Shown: positions 9,779 to 18,392, counted from the stretch's first letter. The stretch: DNA of 64,000 nt from Nonlabens sp. MB-3u-79 (GCF_002831625.1 NZ_CP025116.1:186001-250000), one strand, 5' to 3'. The notes: a model not told the origin generated them from the sequence alone. A program made the numbers and translations.

Positions 9779-11857
9779 TTAATAATTCAAAAGCTCCTCA
9801 ATCTTGTCCTTCACTTTCTGTGTACTAGGAATCATGGTTTCTTCTAAAATAGAATTCAGTGGTATGGCAGGCATATTTTCAGAACCTATGACCATTACTG
9901 GTGCATCTATGTATTTAAAACACTCTTCTTGTATACGACCTTGCAAGGCACGAGAGAAACTATTATCACTAGGCTCTTCAGTTACCACCAAACATTTACC
10001 ACATTTCTTGACACTAGTAAAAACCGTCTCATAATCCAGCGGATGCAAGGATCTTAAATCCACAATTTCTACTCTATCTTGTAAACCAAGCTCTGCAGTG
10101 GCATTCATTGCCCAATGCACACCCATTCCATAGGTAATGATACTCAGCGTTTCCTCTTCTTCTTTTTTCCAGATTTCTTGTAGTACCCAAGCTTTTCCAA
10201 AAGGCAATACATAATCCTCACTAGGCTCCACACTCGTGGCCCCTTTAGTTCCTTTAACTTTAGACCAATACAATCCTTTATGTTCAAAAATCACTACCGG
10301 ATTCGGGTCGTAATAGGCCGCTTTCATCAGTCCTTTTAAGTCGGCGCCGTTTGATGGATAAGCAATTTTTAAACCTCTTATATTAGAAACTACACTTTCC
10401 ATAGAACTGGAATGGTAAGGCCCACCAGAACCATATGCACCTATAGGTACTCGTAATATCATGGATACTGGCCATTTTCCATTACTTAAATAGCAAGAAC
10501 GTGACACCTCTGTAAACAGCTGATTCAACCCAGGCCAGATGTAATCTGCAAATTGTACTTCTACAATCGGTTTTAATCCTGCGGCACTCATTCCTACCGT
10601 ACTTCCTACGATAAAGGCTTCTTGTATAGGCGTGTTGAATACTCTATTGTCACCAAATTTTTGAGCCAAGGTTGCTGCTTCTCTAAAAACACCGCCCAAT
10701 CTTCCTCCTACATCTTGTCCGTAGAGCAAGCATTCTGGGTGTTTTCTCATCAATTCCTCGATGGCAAATAAGGCACAATCTACCATGACCACCTTCTCTG
10801 CACCTTCTGGAGAACGCTCTCCTTTTTCTTCTGTAATTGGTGTTGGTGCAAAATCGTTGGTAAATAAATCGGCTGGTTCTGGGTCAGGTTGTTGTAAAGC
10901 GAGGTCTAGTGCTTTTTTTACTTCCGCTTTCGCGAAAGCGTCATAAGCATCCACATCCTGCTCACTAAAATCATTATCGAAAAGTAACTTTCTCATACGC
11001 GGGTATGGGTCACGGCTTCTCGCCTCTTCCAAATCATCACGGTAAAACTCCATGCGCACACCACTCGTGTGGTGATTTAACAATGGCACGGTGGCATGAA
11101 CCAAAAATGGCCTGCGCTCGGTTCTTATTTTTTCAATCACCTCATTTAAGGTGTTGTAACTTTCTTCAAAATCAGTCCCATCTATAGAAATAGCTTCTAT
11201 ACCGTGAAACCCTGCAGCATATTCAGCAGCGTTTTGAGCACGTGTTTCGGCCGCACTAGCACTAATATCCCAACCGTTATCTTGTACTAAATAAAGAATA
11301 GGCAATTGTTTGAGCGCTGCCATTTGAAAAGCCTCAGCAATTTCTCCTTCGGTCACACTGGCGTCACCTAAGGAACAGACTACTATAGAATCTGAAGTCA
11401 CACTGGAATCTGAACTAGCATCTACGGCTGCTCTTTGCTCTTCACTTAAGCTCTCTCGGTAATGAAATCCAAGAGCTACACCTGTAGCAGGAATAGCCTG
11501 CATTCCAGTAGCACTGGACTGATGCGGGATTTTTGGCTTGTCATCATCCCTTAAAGAGGGATGCGAGTAATAGGTGCGTCCACCAGAAAACGGATCGTCC
11601 TTTTTTGCCAAGAGTTGCAACATCAAGTCATAAGGCTTCATTCCTATAGACAGTAACATCGCGTCGTCTCGGTAATAGGGAAATGCATAATCCTGCGGCA
11701 ATAGTTGCATCCCTAACGCAGTCTGTATCACCTCATGACCGCGACTGGTCGCGTGAACATACTTAGAAACAGTTTTGAAGTTTGCTTCATAGAGTTCCGT
11801 CATGGACTTAGCAGTAACTAGGTTTTTGTATGCTTGTTCTAATAATGACTTTTCCAA
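9779..11857 (-). CDS. 2-oxoacid dehydrogenase E1, fused alpha and beta subunits
   Basis: 692 residues. Residues about 1-330 are an E1 alpha domain with the thiamine-diphosphate motif GDASVTEGEIAEAFQMAAL...QDNGW. Residues about 350-692 are an E1 beta domain (ECLLYGQDVGG, NTPIQEAFIVGSTVGM, EVQFADYIWPGLNQLFTE). The fused form and the partner E2 downstream point to the branched-chain 2-oxoacid dehydrogenase class, giving branched acyl-CoA from Val/Leu/Ile oxoacids; pyruvate specificity cannot be excluded. The E3 could be the Lpd at 43264. A copy of the iterated palindrome near residue 307 encodes AFAKA in the inter-domain linker. Confidence 0.92.
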   Translation of the reverse strand: MEKSLLEQAYKNLVTAKSMTELYEANFKTVSKYVHATSRGHEVIQTALGMQLLPQDYAFPYYRDDAMLLSIGMKPYDLMLQLLAKKDDPFSGGRTYYSHPSLRDDDKPKIPHQSSATGMQAIPATGVALGFHYRESLSEEQRAAVDASSDSSVTSDSIVVCSLGDASVTEGEIAEAFQMAALKQLPILYLVQDNGWDISASAAETRAQNAAEYAAGFHGIEAISIDGTDFEESYNTLNEVIEKIRTERRPFLVHATVPLLNHHTSGVRMEFYRDDLEEARSRDPYPRMRKLLFDNDFSEQDVDAYDAFAKAEVKKALDLALQQPDPEPADLFTNDFAPTPITEEKGERSPEGAEKVVMVDCALFAIEELMRKHPECLLYGQDVGGRLGGVFREAATLAQKFGDNRVFNTPIQEAFIVGSTVGMSAAGLKPIVEVQFADYIWPGLNQLFTEVSRSCYLSNGKWPVSMILRVPIGAYGSGGPYHSSSMESVVSNIRGLKIAYPSNGADLKGLMKAAYYDPNPVVIFEHKGLYWSKVKGTKGATSVEPSEDYVLPFGKAWVLQEIWKKEEEETLSIITYGMGVHWAMNATAELGLQDRVEIVDLRSLHPLDYETVFTSVKKCGKCLVVTEEPSDNSFSRALQGRIQEECFKYIDAPVMVIGSENMPAIPLNSILEETMIPSTQKVKDKIEELLNY
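10925..10940. repeat. Iterated 16-bp palindrome in the E1 linker
   Basis: Perfect CGCTTTCGCGAAAGCG, read as YDAFAKAEVKK between the alpha and beta domains. Confidence 0.9.
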
Positions 11858-11870
11858 TTGTTTATTTTTA

Positions 11871-11950
11871 TGTCAAGCCGTTGAAGAACGGCTTCGCTTA
11901 ATAATTAATTCAATAGACTTTTAAATCGTCTTCGACAAGCTCAGACTGAT
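11871..11950. repeat. Hairpin repeat of the AAGCCG type plus a CTTCGACAAGCTCAG-type repeat
   Basis: TGTCAAGCCGTTGAAGAACG continuing into GCTTCGCTTA (11871-11900) forms a stem AAGCCGTT/AACGGCTT. Its relatives are at 15393, 15781 and 32511. It is followed at 11928 by GTCTTCGACAAGCTCAGACT, resembling a dispersed repeat common in flavobacterial genomes. The two fill the 109-base gap between the E2 and E1 genes. Confidence 0.7.
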
Positions 11951-11966
11951 ATCTGTCTTCTGTATT

Positions 11967-13280
11967 TTAAAAATCTTTATCCGGCGCTTGTTCTAAATTT
12001 AAAGCCACTTGCTTTAAAAAACTTCCTCCTAAAAATCCATCTACTACTCTGTGGTCAAAAGATAAGGATAACATCATCATACTGCGTATTTCTATAGCAT
12101 CCACACCATCTTTTGTCATTACCTCAGCGCGTTTTTTGATGATTCCTGTCGCGAGAATAGCTACTTCTGGCTGATTGATAATAGGGGTTCCCATAAGGGA
12201 CCCAAAAGTTCCGACATTAGAAATGGTAAAAGTACCTCCTTTGATATCATCCCCTCCTAGTTTGTTTTCTCTCGCTAGGTTTGCCATCCGATTCACATCG
12301 GCTGCGATTTCTGGTAGGGATTTTTGATCGGCATTTTGCACTACTGGAACAATTAAATTTCCAGAGGGCAACGCCGTTGCCATTCCTACATTAATGTTTT
12401 CTTTAACGATAATGTTTTTACCGTCTACACTTGCATTGATATTGGGATATTCCTTAATCGCTCGTGCCACAGCAGCTACAAATAACGGTGTAAAGGTCAA
12501 TCGCTCCCCATGTTTTTCTTGAAAAGGAGCTTTATTCTTATTACGCCAGTTGACTAAATCGGTTAAATCTGCTTCTACATAAGCCGTCACATGCGGACTA
12601 GTATGCTTGCTGTAGACCATGCGGTCAGCAATCATCCTGCGCATGCGGTCCATTTCAACAATCTTACCAGTTCCTTTATCAAATTTTAATTGAGGTATGC
12701 GGTAAGCGGTTGGGTCTGGTTCATTGCTCACGGCTTGTGCAAACTGGAATGGCCTTCCCTCATTGATGTAATTCACCACATCACTCTTGCGCAACCTACC
12801 TTCGTTTCCTGTTGCTGGAATGCGTGCTAGCTCTTCATAGGACATATGATTTTTTCGAGCTATAGCATCTATCAATGGACTAACAAAAAGATCTTGGTTG
12901 ATGTATGAACTCGAAATTGAACTTGAATTCGAACTTGAAACTTTTAGTTTCTTGTCATTCAGCACTTGATGCGGAATCTCTTCTTTCTTATCGATAGATT
13001 TATTCGGAGCTTCAGATTCTGTAGTAGAAGCCCCATCAGTCGCTTCAAATTGAGCGAGCACACTTCCTATTTCCACTACATCATTTGCAGCGTATAAGTG
13101 CTTAGACATGATTCCAGCGGCTGGCGCTGGAACTTCATTATCTACTTTATCAGTTCCCACTTCTACTAGAATATCGCCTTCTTCAAAGGATTCCCCTTCT
13201 TGAACAAGCCAGTTTAAGATGGTTCCTTCGGTAATTGATTCTCCCATTTTTGGGAGTATAAAATCCATAGTCTTTGCCAT
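11967..13280 (-). CDS. Dihydrolipoyl acyltransferase, E2 of the 2-oxoacid dehydrogenase
   Basis: 437 residues. The lipoyl domain (1-80) has the lipoyl-lysine motif EVGTDKVDNEVPAP (Lys 45). A peripheral-subunit-binding domain follows (SPLIDAIARKNHMSYEELARIPATGNEGRLRKSDVVNYI, about 132-170). The catalytic acyltransferase domain ends with the active-site LSFDHRVVDGFLGG near residue 410. An odd linker, about residues 117-128, is almost all Ser (SSSNSSSISSS). It is encoded by a GAACTTGAATTC-type hexamer array like that flanking the cassette at 27.1 kb. The gene is the first of the minus-strand E2-E1 unit, with a candidate operator just upstream. Confidence 0.94.
   Translation of the reverse strand: MAKTMDFILPKMGESITEGTILNWLVQEGESFEEGDILVEVGTDKVDNEVPAPAAGIMSKHLYAANDVVEIGSVLAQFEATDGASTTESEAPNKSIDKKEEIPHQVLNDKKLKVSSSNSSSISSSYINQDLFVSPLIDAIARKNHMSYEELARIPATGNEGRLRKSDVVNYINEGRPFQFAQAVSNEPDPTAYRIPQLKFDKGTGKIVEMDRMRRMIADRMVYSKHTSPHVTAYVEADLTDLVNWRNKNKAPFQEKHGERLTFTPLFVAAVARAIKEYPNINASVDGKNIIVKENINVGMATALPSGNLIVPVVQNADQKSLPEIAADVNRMANLARENKLGGDDIKGGTFTISNVGTFGSLMGTPIINQPEVAILATGIIKKRAEVMTKDGVDAIEIRSMMMLSLSFDHRVVDGFLGGSFLKQVALNLEQAPDKDF
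12906..12945. repeat. Hexamer-like microsatellite inside the E2 linker
   Basis: A run of GAACTYGAAnTT-type hexamers encoding the Ser-rich linker on the minus strand. It has the same composition as the inverted arrays at 27119-27156 and 27527-27560. Confidence 0.75.
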
Positions 13281-13297
13281 GGGATAAAAATAAGAAA

Positions 13298-13313
13298 ACT
13301 AACGCTCGTTAGT
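13298..13313. promoter_or_regulatory. Candidate TetR-type operator upstream of the E2 gene
   Basis: ACTAACGCTCGTTAGT, a perfect 16-bp dyad, 18 bases before the E2 start. The same ACTAAC-N4-GTTAGT frame occurs before paaZ (18434) and paaE (31758). On the minus strand it runs into TAGTTTTC, a near match to the -7 box TAnnTTTG, as at paaE. Confidence 0.72.
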
Positions 13314-13335
13314 ATGTAAAATTATGTTGTAATTC

Positions 13336-13351
13336 CGCTTTCGCGAAAGCG
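13336..13351. repeat. Iterated 16-bp palindrome, intergenic
   Basis: Perfect CGCTTTCGCGAAAGCG between the paaY stop and the E2 operator. Confidence 0.9.
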
Positions 13352-13368
13352 AGATGCCTTCAACCCCT

Positions 13369-13965
13369 TTATTTCTTCTTCATTTCTTGAAGTGTCTTAT
13401 AAAAATCTTCCTGAACTGGACGGTTTTTAGGGATCTCTCTAAGCGGTTCCACCTCTGTCATCGTCTCGTGGCAATCGGTAGGTAGTTGTTGGTACAATTG
13501 AGTCCCAGCGGTTTTCCAGGCCATCATTTCATCAGAGACCTCTTTGATTTTTTGAGCAGGATTTCCTACTATAAGAGAACGAGGTTCAAAAACAGCTTCG
13601 GCTTTTACAAATGCCATGGCGCCTACAATACATTCATCTCCTATTGTAGCGTCATCCATGATCACGCTGTTCATTCCTATCATGCAATTGCGACCTAAGT
13701 TGGCGCCATGAATAATTGCTCCATGACCTACGTGAGCACTTTCTTTAAGTGTGATGCTTTTACCAGGAAACATATGGATCGTGCAATTTTCTTGAACATT
13801 AACTCCGTCTTCCAGAATAATCTCTCCCCAATCGCCACGTATGACCGCACTAGGACCTACATAGCAATTTTTACCTATAATTACATTACCTATGACCGTA
13901 GCTTGCGGATGTACAAAACTAGACTCGTGGATGACTGGGATATGGGATTTGAAGGAGTAGATCAT
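13369..13965 (-). CDS. paaY: PaaY-type hexapeptide-repeat thioesterase/gamma carbonic anhydrase
   Basis: 198 residues, matching the usual PaaY length of about 196-200. The left-handed beta helix is built from hexapeptides (VIGNVIIGKNCYVGPSAVIRGDWGEI, then IHMFPGKSITLKESAHVGHGAIIHGANLGRNCMIGMNSVIMDDATIG). The metal-binding histidines of the gamma-class fold are visible in the CTIHMF and HVGHGAIIH segments. In phenylacetate catabolism PaaY removes dead-end CoA thioesters; the location supports that over a plain carbonic anhydrase. It is the distal gene of the paaZ-F-Y unit. Confidence 0.88.
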   Translation of the reverse strand: MIYSFKSHIPVIHESSFVHPQATVIGNVIIGKNCYVGPSAVIRGDWGEIILEDGVNVQENCTIHMFPGKSITLKESAHVGHGAIIHGANLGRNCMIGMNSVIMDDATIGDECIVGAMAFVKAEAVFEPRSLIVGNPAQKIKEVSDEMMAWKTAGTQLYQQLPTDCHETMTEVEPLREIPKNRPVQEDFYKTLQEMKKK

Positions 13966-13978
13966 GTGTTGTGAGTGA

Positions 13979-14081
13979 TGAGCTTTGAGCTTTGAGCTTT
14001 GAGCTTTGAGCTTTGAGCTTTGAGCTTTGAGCTTTGAGCTTTGAGCTTTGAGCTTTGAGCTTTGAGCTTTGAGCTTTGAGC
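13979..14081. repeat. Left flank array of four-helix cassette 1 (GAGCTTT units)
   Basis: About 14.5 near-perfect copies of the 7-bp unit GAGCTTT, beginning 14 bases before the paaY start codon. The reverse complement, AAAGCTC, recurs on the other side of the cassette at 14530-14577. Confidence 0.95.
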
Positions 14082-14110
14082 GAAAAATAAAAATATCGTT
14101 CTGAAATTTA

Positions 14111-14484
14111 CTATTTTGTTCTAAGTTTTTTCCGCAATGCTGAAATCATTTTACCTATTTCTGTAAGTGCAGCTCTATTTTTTTCAAACTGTTGTTGTGA
14201 AATATAAGCACGTAAATATGCCTTAGTATTCCAAGTGACACATTCATGACTGCTATCCCATGCCATTTTCAAGTATCGGTTAAAATTAGGATCAGTACTT
14301 CCTGATCCTTCAGAAATATTTGCTGCTATGGAATCTGCGGCGCGGGAAAATTGAGATGACAGCCTATATATTCTTTTTTAGGAAATTGCTCTACTAACTC
14401 ATTTACAACTTCTCCAAAATCCATCGCTTTCTGATAAACTTTCAGATTCTCAAAACTAAAATGATATTCGCTTTCAAATTGCAT
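14111..14484 (-). pseudogene. Four-helix-bundle (23S rRNA IVP family) gene, frameshifted
   Basis: Reads MQFESEYHFSFENLKVYQKA and on to LVEQFPKKEY, then loses frame by one missing base near 14375. It resumes as RLSSQFSRAADSIAANISEG and continues through YLKMAWDSSHECVTWNTKAYLRAYI to IGKMISALRKKLRTK and a stop. Repairing one base gives a complete protein of about 124 residues. It belongs to the same sub-branch as the intact gene at 19712. It lies between paaF and paaY, inside inverted repeat arrays. Confidence 0.9.
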
Positions 14485-14529
14485 TTATACTTTTTAATAA
14501 AATTAATTGCATTTACCAAAAAACAATCC

Positions 14530-14577
14530 ACTCAAAGCTCACGGCTCAAAGCTCATGCCTCATGCCTCATGCCTAAA
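14530..14577. repeat. Right flank of four-helix cassette 1
   Basis: CTCAAAGCTCACGGCTCAAA followed by GCTCA and three ATGCCTC-type units. The AAAGCTC units are the reverse complement of the array at 13979-14081, so the cassette has terminal inverted repeats. It ends two bases before the paaF stop. Confidence 0.85.
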
Positions 14578-14578
14578 T

Positions 14579-15331
14579 CTACTTAAATCTCTTCAAGGTT
14601 TCCTTTGTAAATTCGCTTAAGACTAATCTCCCGGAGATCTTAGCTCTTTCAAAAAGCAATTGGTCCCAATTTTCACAGCCGGTCCAAAACATCTTTTTCA
14701 TTTCGGCCATAGCATCTGGATTATAGGTGCACAAATTTTCAGCAAACGCCTGAATTCCCGCATCCATTTCTTCTGTAGAATCATAAACCTCAGCAAAAAG
14801 CCCGTTGTTCTTAGCCCATTCTGGGGAATAGAATTCGTTTGCATTGATAGCAATCTGGCTCATGCCCGTCAATCCTAATTTGCGTTCTACTGCTGGGCCC
14901 ACCACAAATGGACCTATTCCTATATTGAGTTCACTCAGTTTGATACTGGCAAATTGAGTTGCAAAACAATAATCTGTCGCACTGGCAACTCCTACTCCAC
15001 CTCCAACGGTTTTTCCTTGGACACGACCTAAAATGAACTTAGGACATTTGCGCATCGCATTGATCACATTTGCAAAACCTGAAAAGAATACTTCGCCAGT
15101 TTTTTCATCATTTATGGCTATCAATTCTTTAAAACTTGCTCCAGCACAAAAAGTGCGTTCTCCTCCAGATTTTAATACGATCACTTTTGTAGCCTCATCA
15201 TTCCCTGCATCGGTAATCGCTTGTGCTAGTTCTGCTAGAATAGCACCAGGCAATGAATTGTGTGCCGGGTGAAAGAATTCTATGGTTGTTATTGCGTTTT
15301 CTGTTTGTTTTTTTACGTAGGGATCACTCAT
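14579..15331 (-). CDS. paaF: Enoyl-CoA hydratase/isomerase family, probable PaaF
   Basis: 250 residues of the crotonase fold. It has the oxyanion-hole segments RTFCAGASFKEL (about residue 60) and QGKTVGGGVGVASATDYCF (about residue 107). The catalytic region SELNIGIGPFVVGPAVERKLG lacks the classic second Glu pattern of strong hydratases. Being one of two crotonase genes in the cluster, and distinct from the clear PaaG at 22425, it is best read as the 2,3-dehydroadipyl-CoA hydratase PaaF. It follows paaZ, from which a GIY-YIG cassette separates it. Confidence 0.78.
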   Translation of the reverse strand: MSDPYVKKQTENAITTIEFFHPAHNSLPGAILAELAQAITDAGNDEATKVIVLKSGGERTFCAGASFKELIAINDEKTGEVFFSGFANVINAMRKCPKFILGRVQGKTVGGGVGVASATDYCFATQFASIKLSELNIGIGPFVVGPAVERKLGLTGMSQIAINANEFYSPEWAKNNGLFAEVYDSTEEMDAGIQAFAENLCTYNPDAMAEMKKMFWTGCENWDQLLFERAKISGRLVLSEFTKETLKRFK

Positions 15332-15392
15332 ATTTATAGGCTTTTAAGTTTGTATGAAGCGAACGCACCCTTCAGCGCATTGACGTCCTAGA

Positions 15393-15425
15393 TGTCAAGC
15401 CGCTGCAGAGCGGTTTCGCGTAATA
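15393..15425. repeat. Hairpin repeat left of the GIY-YIG gene
   Basis: TGTCAAGCCGCTGCAGAGCG continuing GTTTCGCGTAATA. The stem is AAGCCGCT/AGCGGTTT, in the same orientation as 11871 and inverted relative to the copy at 15781. Confidence 0.8.
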
Positions 15426-15438
15426 ATTGTCTCAGTGT

Positions 15439-15762
15439 TTATTCAAATCTCTCTTTACTCGTTACATATCCTGTAAAATCCCAATCCGCTGCTAAATCGT
15501 TCCACTCAGGATTCCTGCTTTCAATCAAATTTATTTTATATACTCTTTTCCATTTTTTAATCAACTTTTCTCTATTGATCGCCTCTAGTGGCGTATCATG
15601 ATGCTCATACCACACCAGCTGTTTGATATTGTACTTGCCAACATGCGTTTCAAAAGTGGCTTGCTTATGGTCAAAAGTACGTTGCTTTATATTGTTTGTA
15701 ACGCCTACATAAAATAGTTTGTTCTTCATATGAGCCATGATGTAGGTGTACATTGATTTCAT
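15439..15762 (-). CDS. GIY-YIG domain nuclease family protein
   Basis: 107 residues, single-domain GIY-YIG of the UPF0213/YhbQ-like kind. TYIMAHMKNKLFYVGVTNNIKQR gives the YIM and YVG halves of the signature, followed by the conserved Arg. EYHDTP-like WYEHHDTPLEAINREKLIKKWKR carries the family's Glu/Lys helix. Such small proteins are predicted single-strand or structure-specific nucleases; function in vivo is unknown. It sits between paaF and paaZ and is unrelated to phenylacetate chemistry. Inverted hairpin repeats on both sides suggest it arrived as a small cassette. Confidence 0.88.
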   Translation of the reverse strand: MKSMYTYIMAHMKNKLFYVGVTNNIKQRTFDHKQATFETHVGKYNIKQLVWYEHHDTPLEAINREKLIKKWKRVYKINLIESRNPEWNDLAADWDFTGYVTSKERFE

Positions 15763-15780
15763 AATCTTCTCGTTAGTGAT

Positions 15781-15812
15781 GTAGCGAAGCCGTCCTGCGA
15801 CGGCTTGACATT
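15781..15812. repeat. Hairpin repeat right of the GIY-YIG gene
   Basis: GTAGCGAAGCCGTCCTGCGA continuing CGGCTTGACATT. Stem AAGCCGTC/GACGGCTT. It is the reverse complement of the type at 15393 and overlaps the paaZ stop codon by two bases. Confidence 0.85.
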
Positions 15813-18348
15813 AGTCTACTATACCAAACTGTTCAAAATGATGACTTAAATGCTTTCTCTCCAACAAGGTCCATTCATATTTACTCAAAGCTCCAAAAAC
15901 AGCATTCTTAGTTGTTGCTTTTGGATTTCTTTTGTAAAAATCTAAGTATTTATTTCTTGCTTCCAGCAATTGCGTTTTCGCAGTTTCTAAGTCGGCATGC
16001 TTTAAATCTTCCAGTGCACCATCTTTCATAAATGGCATTTTATGGTTTTGAGGCATTTTATCAAAGTTCCACAAGGTTGCAGCTACTTTTTCTAGATATT
16101 CATCTGGAGTAGCTACTTCAAAGTCTTGGATCTCTCCACTGGCAATACGGTAACTCATTTCTAGATGTTCTACCATGTGCTGTGGGGTCAACGTTCCCCA
16201 ATGAGGTGTTGCATCTTCTTTTAATTTTGACAAGGAAGATTTAATATAGCTCTCTGTAATTTCTGAAAAAACAGTTTGCTTTTTCTCTACCATGGTTAAG
16301 ATAGTGGCAACGGCAACAAGTGCCGTAGCTTCCTCATCCGTCTTGCCGTTTTCATAATCTACTGGCTCTGCGTCAAAAACTTCTACATACCATTTTACGA
16401 TCCCAGATGGATGCTCTCGACCAGCTACATCTCGTTCTCTTTTTTCTTTACAAGTAAGTCGTACATAAATTGTATCATTATGATACAAAGGTCTTAAAAA
16501 GCGAATGTCTTCTAGACCGTAGTTGGCACTTACGGGTCCTTTATTAGGATACACAAAAAGTCCTGCTGCAGCACTAATAATAAAGTAACCGTGAGCTGTG
16601 CGCTTCTTAAAAATACTTCCTTCTAAACTGGTAATATCGGTATGGGCATAAAAATGATCCCAAGTAAGATTGGCAAAACTCTGAATGTCGCTATCTGTGA
16701 GAGTTCTTTTATGAGTCTCCAGACTCATGCCTGGTTGGATATCTTCATAATGGTAAGAAAACGGATGGTTCTCCGTCTTTTTGTAAGCTCCATTAGGCTG
16801 GTAAATCCCAGTGATTTCAGTTAACGAAGTTGGACTTCCTTGCACCGCACAACGTTGCATATAATGTTTGATACCGCGCAAACCGCCCATTTCCTCACCA
16901 CCACCAGCTCTTCCCGGACCTCCGTGTACCAGTAATGGTAATGGCGATCCATGACCTGTGGATTGTGGCGCGCTGTCTCTATTTAAAGTTAATATTCTCC
17001 CATGAGATGATGCGGCGTTGATGGTGTACGCTTTCGCGAAAGCGTCATCATTAGTAACCACACTGCTCACCAAAGAACCTTTACCCATATGAGCCAGTTC
17101 TATCGCTTCATCTATATTTTTATAAGGCATCAACGTGCTCACAGGACCAAAGCATTCAATCTCGTGAACCGATGTGTTTTTAAAGGGCTGGTCTTCTCGC
17201 ATTAAAATAGGGGACATAAACGCCCCTTTTTGAGCGCGGTCTCCCAAAACCTCTACCTCATCCATGCTTCCATAGACTAATTTTGCGGTTTTTGCTATTT
17301 TACTAATTTGATCTTTTACCGCAGTTTTTTGATTCTCATTGATCAAGGCACCCATACGAGTTTCTCTTAACAACGGATCTCCTATTACCGTTTTAGAAAG
17401 TTGTTTTCCAAGAGCAATTTGCACATCTTCCATCAGGTTTTCTGGAACCAAGATTCTCCTTATCGCTGTACATTTCTGACCGGCTTTAGAAGTCATTTCT
17501 TTGCGGACTTCCTTGATAAATATGTCAAACTCTGGAGTCCCTGGAACCGCATCTAGCCCTAGTACTGAGGAGTTCAATGAATCTGCTTCCATAGTAAATG
17601 GAACAGACTCCTCCAGCAAACGAGGATGTGATTTTAATTTTCTTCCTGTTAGTGCACTACCTGTAAATGTGACCACATCTTGAGAGTTGACCGTATCTAA
17701 TATGTTTGTTGTTAAACCGCTTAATAACTGTAAAGATCCTTCTGGTAATATTCCAGAATTGATAATTTCACGTACTACGGCCTCTGTTAAAAAAGCTGTT
17801 TGTGGTGCTGGCAATACAACTGCTGGCATTCCAGCCATCCAGTTGACCGCACATTTTTCTAACATTCCCCAAACTGGGAAGTTAAAGGCATTGATATGTA
17901 CCGCAACTCCTTTGCGAGGCACCAAAATATGATGCGCCATAAAACGTCCTCCTTTAGATAGGTCTATAGGGTCGCCTTCTACGGCATATGACTGATCTGG
18001 AAATAACTTTCTCAAGCTCGCATTGGCAAACAAGTTACCAAATCCTCCTTCTATATCTACCCAACTATCTGCTCGAGTGGCTCCTGTTCGGTAACTTATT
18101 TCATAAAAAGCAGCTTTTCTCTTATTTAAATAAAGTGCCAGCTTTTTAATCATGTTCCCACGTTGCTGGAAGGTCATGTCTCGCAAGACTTTTCCGTGAT
18201 CACGCCCGTATTCTAACGCAGACTTTATATCCAGTCCTTCGGTGCTGGTAAGTCCTATTACTTCACCAGTAATTGCGTCGTACATGTTGCTTGCAGACTT
18301 CTCTTCACCAGCTTGCCACTGGCCATTGATGTAACTTTCTAAGATCAT
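15811..18348 (-). CDS. paaZ: PaaZ with an added C-terminal DinB-like domain
   Basis: 845 residues against about 681 for E. coli PaaZ. Residues 1-520 are an aldehyde dehydrogenase domain (AFNFPVWGMLEKCAVNWMAG; catalytic Cys in SKAGQKCTAIRR, about 296). Residues about 535-685 are a MaoC-like hotdog domain (SFANLTWDHFYAHTD; GYFIISAAAGLFV). Residues about 695-845 are an extra domain ending in LSKYEWTLLERKHLSHHFEQF, the HxxxH pattern of the DUF1569/DinB superfamily. PaaZ opens the oxepin-CoA ring and oxidises the aldehyde. The third domain is an unusual fusion. It starts the Z-F-Y unit behind the operator at 18434. Confidence 0.92.
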   Translation of the reverse strand: MILESYINGQWQAGEEKSASNMYDAITGEVIGLTSTEGLDIKSALEYGRDHGKVLRDMTFQQRGNMIKKLALYLNKRKAAFYEISYRTGATRADSWVDIEGGFGNLFANASLRKLFPDQSYAVEGDPIDLSKGGRFMAHHILVPRKGVAVHINAFNFPVWGMLEKCAVNWMAGMPAVVLPAPQTAFLTEAVVREIINSGILPEGSLQLLSGLTTNILDTVNSQDVVTFTGSALTGRKLKSHPRLLEESVPFTMEADSLNSSVLGLDAVPGTPEFDIFIKEVRKEMTSKAGQKCTAIRRILVPENLMEDVQIALGKQLSKTVIGDPLLRETRMGALINENQKTAVKDQISKIAKTAKLVYGSMDEVEVLGDRAQKGAFMSPILMREDQPFKNTSVHEIECFGPVSTLMPYKNIDEAIELAHMGKGSLVSSVVTNDDAFAKAYTINAASSHGRILTLNRDSAPQSTGHGSPLPLLVHGGPGRAGGGEEMGGLRGIKHYMQRCAVQGSPTSLTEITGIYQPNGAYKKTENHPFSYHYEDIQPGMSLETHKRTLTDSDIQSFANLTWDHFYAHTDITSLEGSIFKKRTAHGYFIISAAAGLFVYPNKGPVSANYGLEDIRFLRPLYHNDTIYVRLTCKEKRERDVAGREHPSGIVKWYVEVFDAEPVDYENGKTDEEATALVAVATILTMVEKKQTVFSEITESYIKSSLSKLKEDATPHWGTLTPQHMVEHLEMSYRIASGEIQDFEVATPDEYLEKVAATLWNFDKMPQNHKMPFMKDGALEDLKHADLETAKTQLLEARNKYLDFYKRNPKATTKNAVFGALSKYEWTLLERKHLSHHFEQFGIVD
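17029..17044. repeat. Iterated 16-bp palindrome in paaZ
   Basis: Perfect CGCTTTCGCGAAAGCG, read as DDAFAKAYTIN in the aldehyde dehydrogenase domain. Confidence 0.9.
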
Positions 18349-18376
18349 AATTTTTTTATAAAAATTGTCTTTTTAT

Positions 18377-18392
18377 CGCTTTCGCGGAAGCG
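18377..18392. repeat. Iterated palindrome variant upstream of paaZ
   Basis: CGCTTTCGCGGAAGCG, one mismatch from the perfect palindrome, in the paaZ leader region. Confidence 0.8.
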
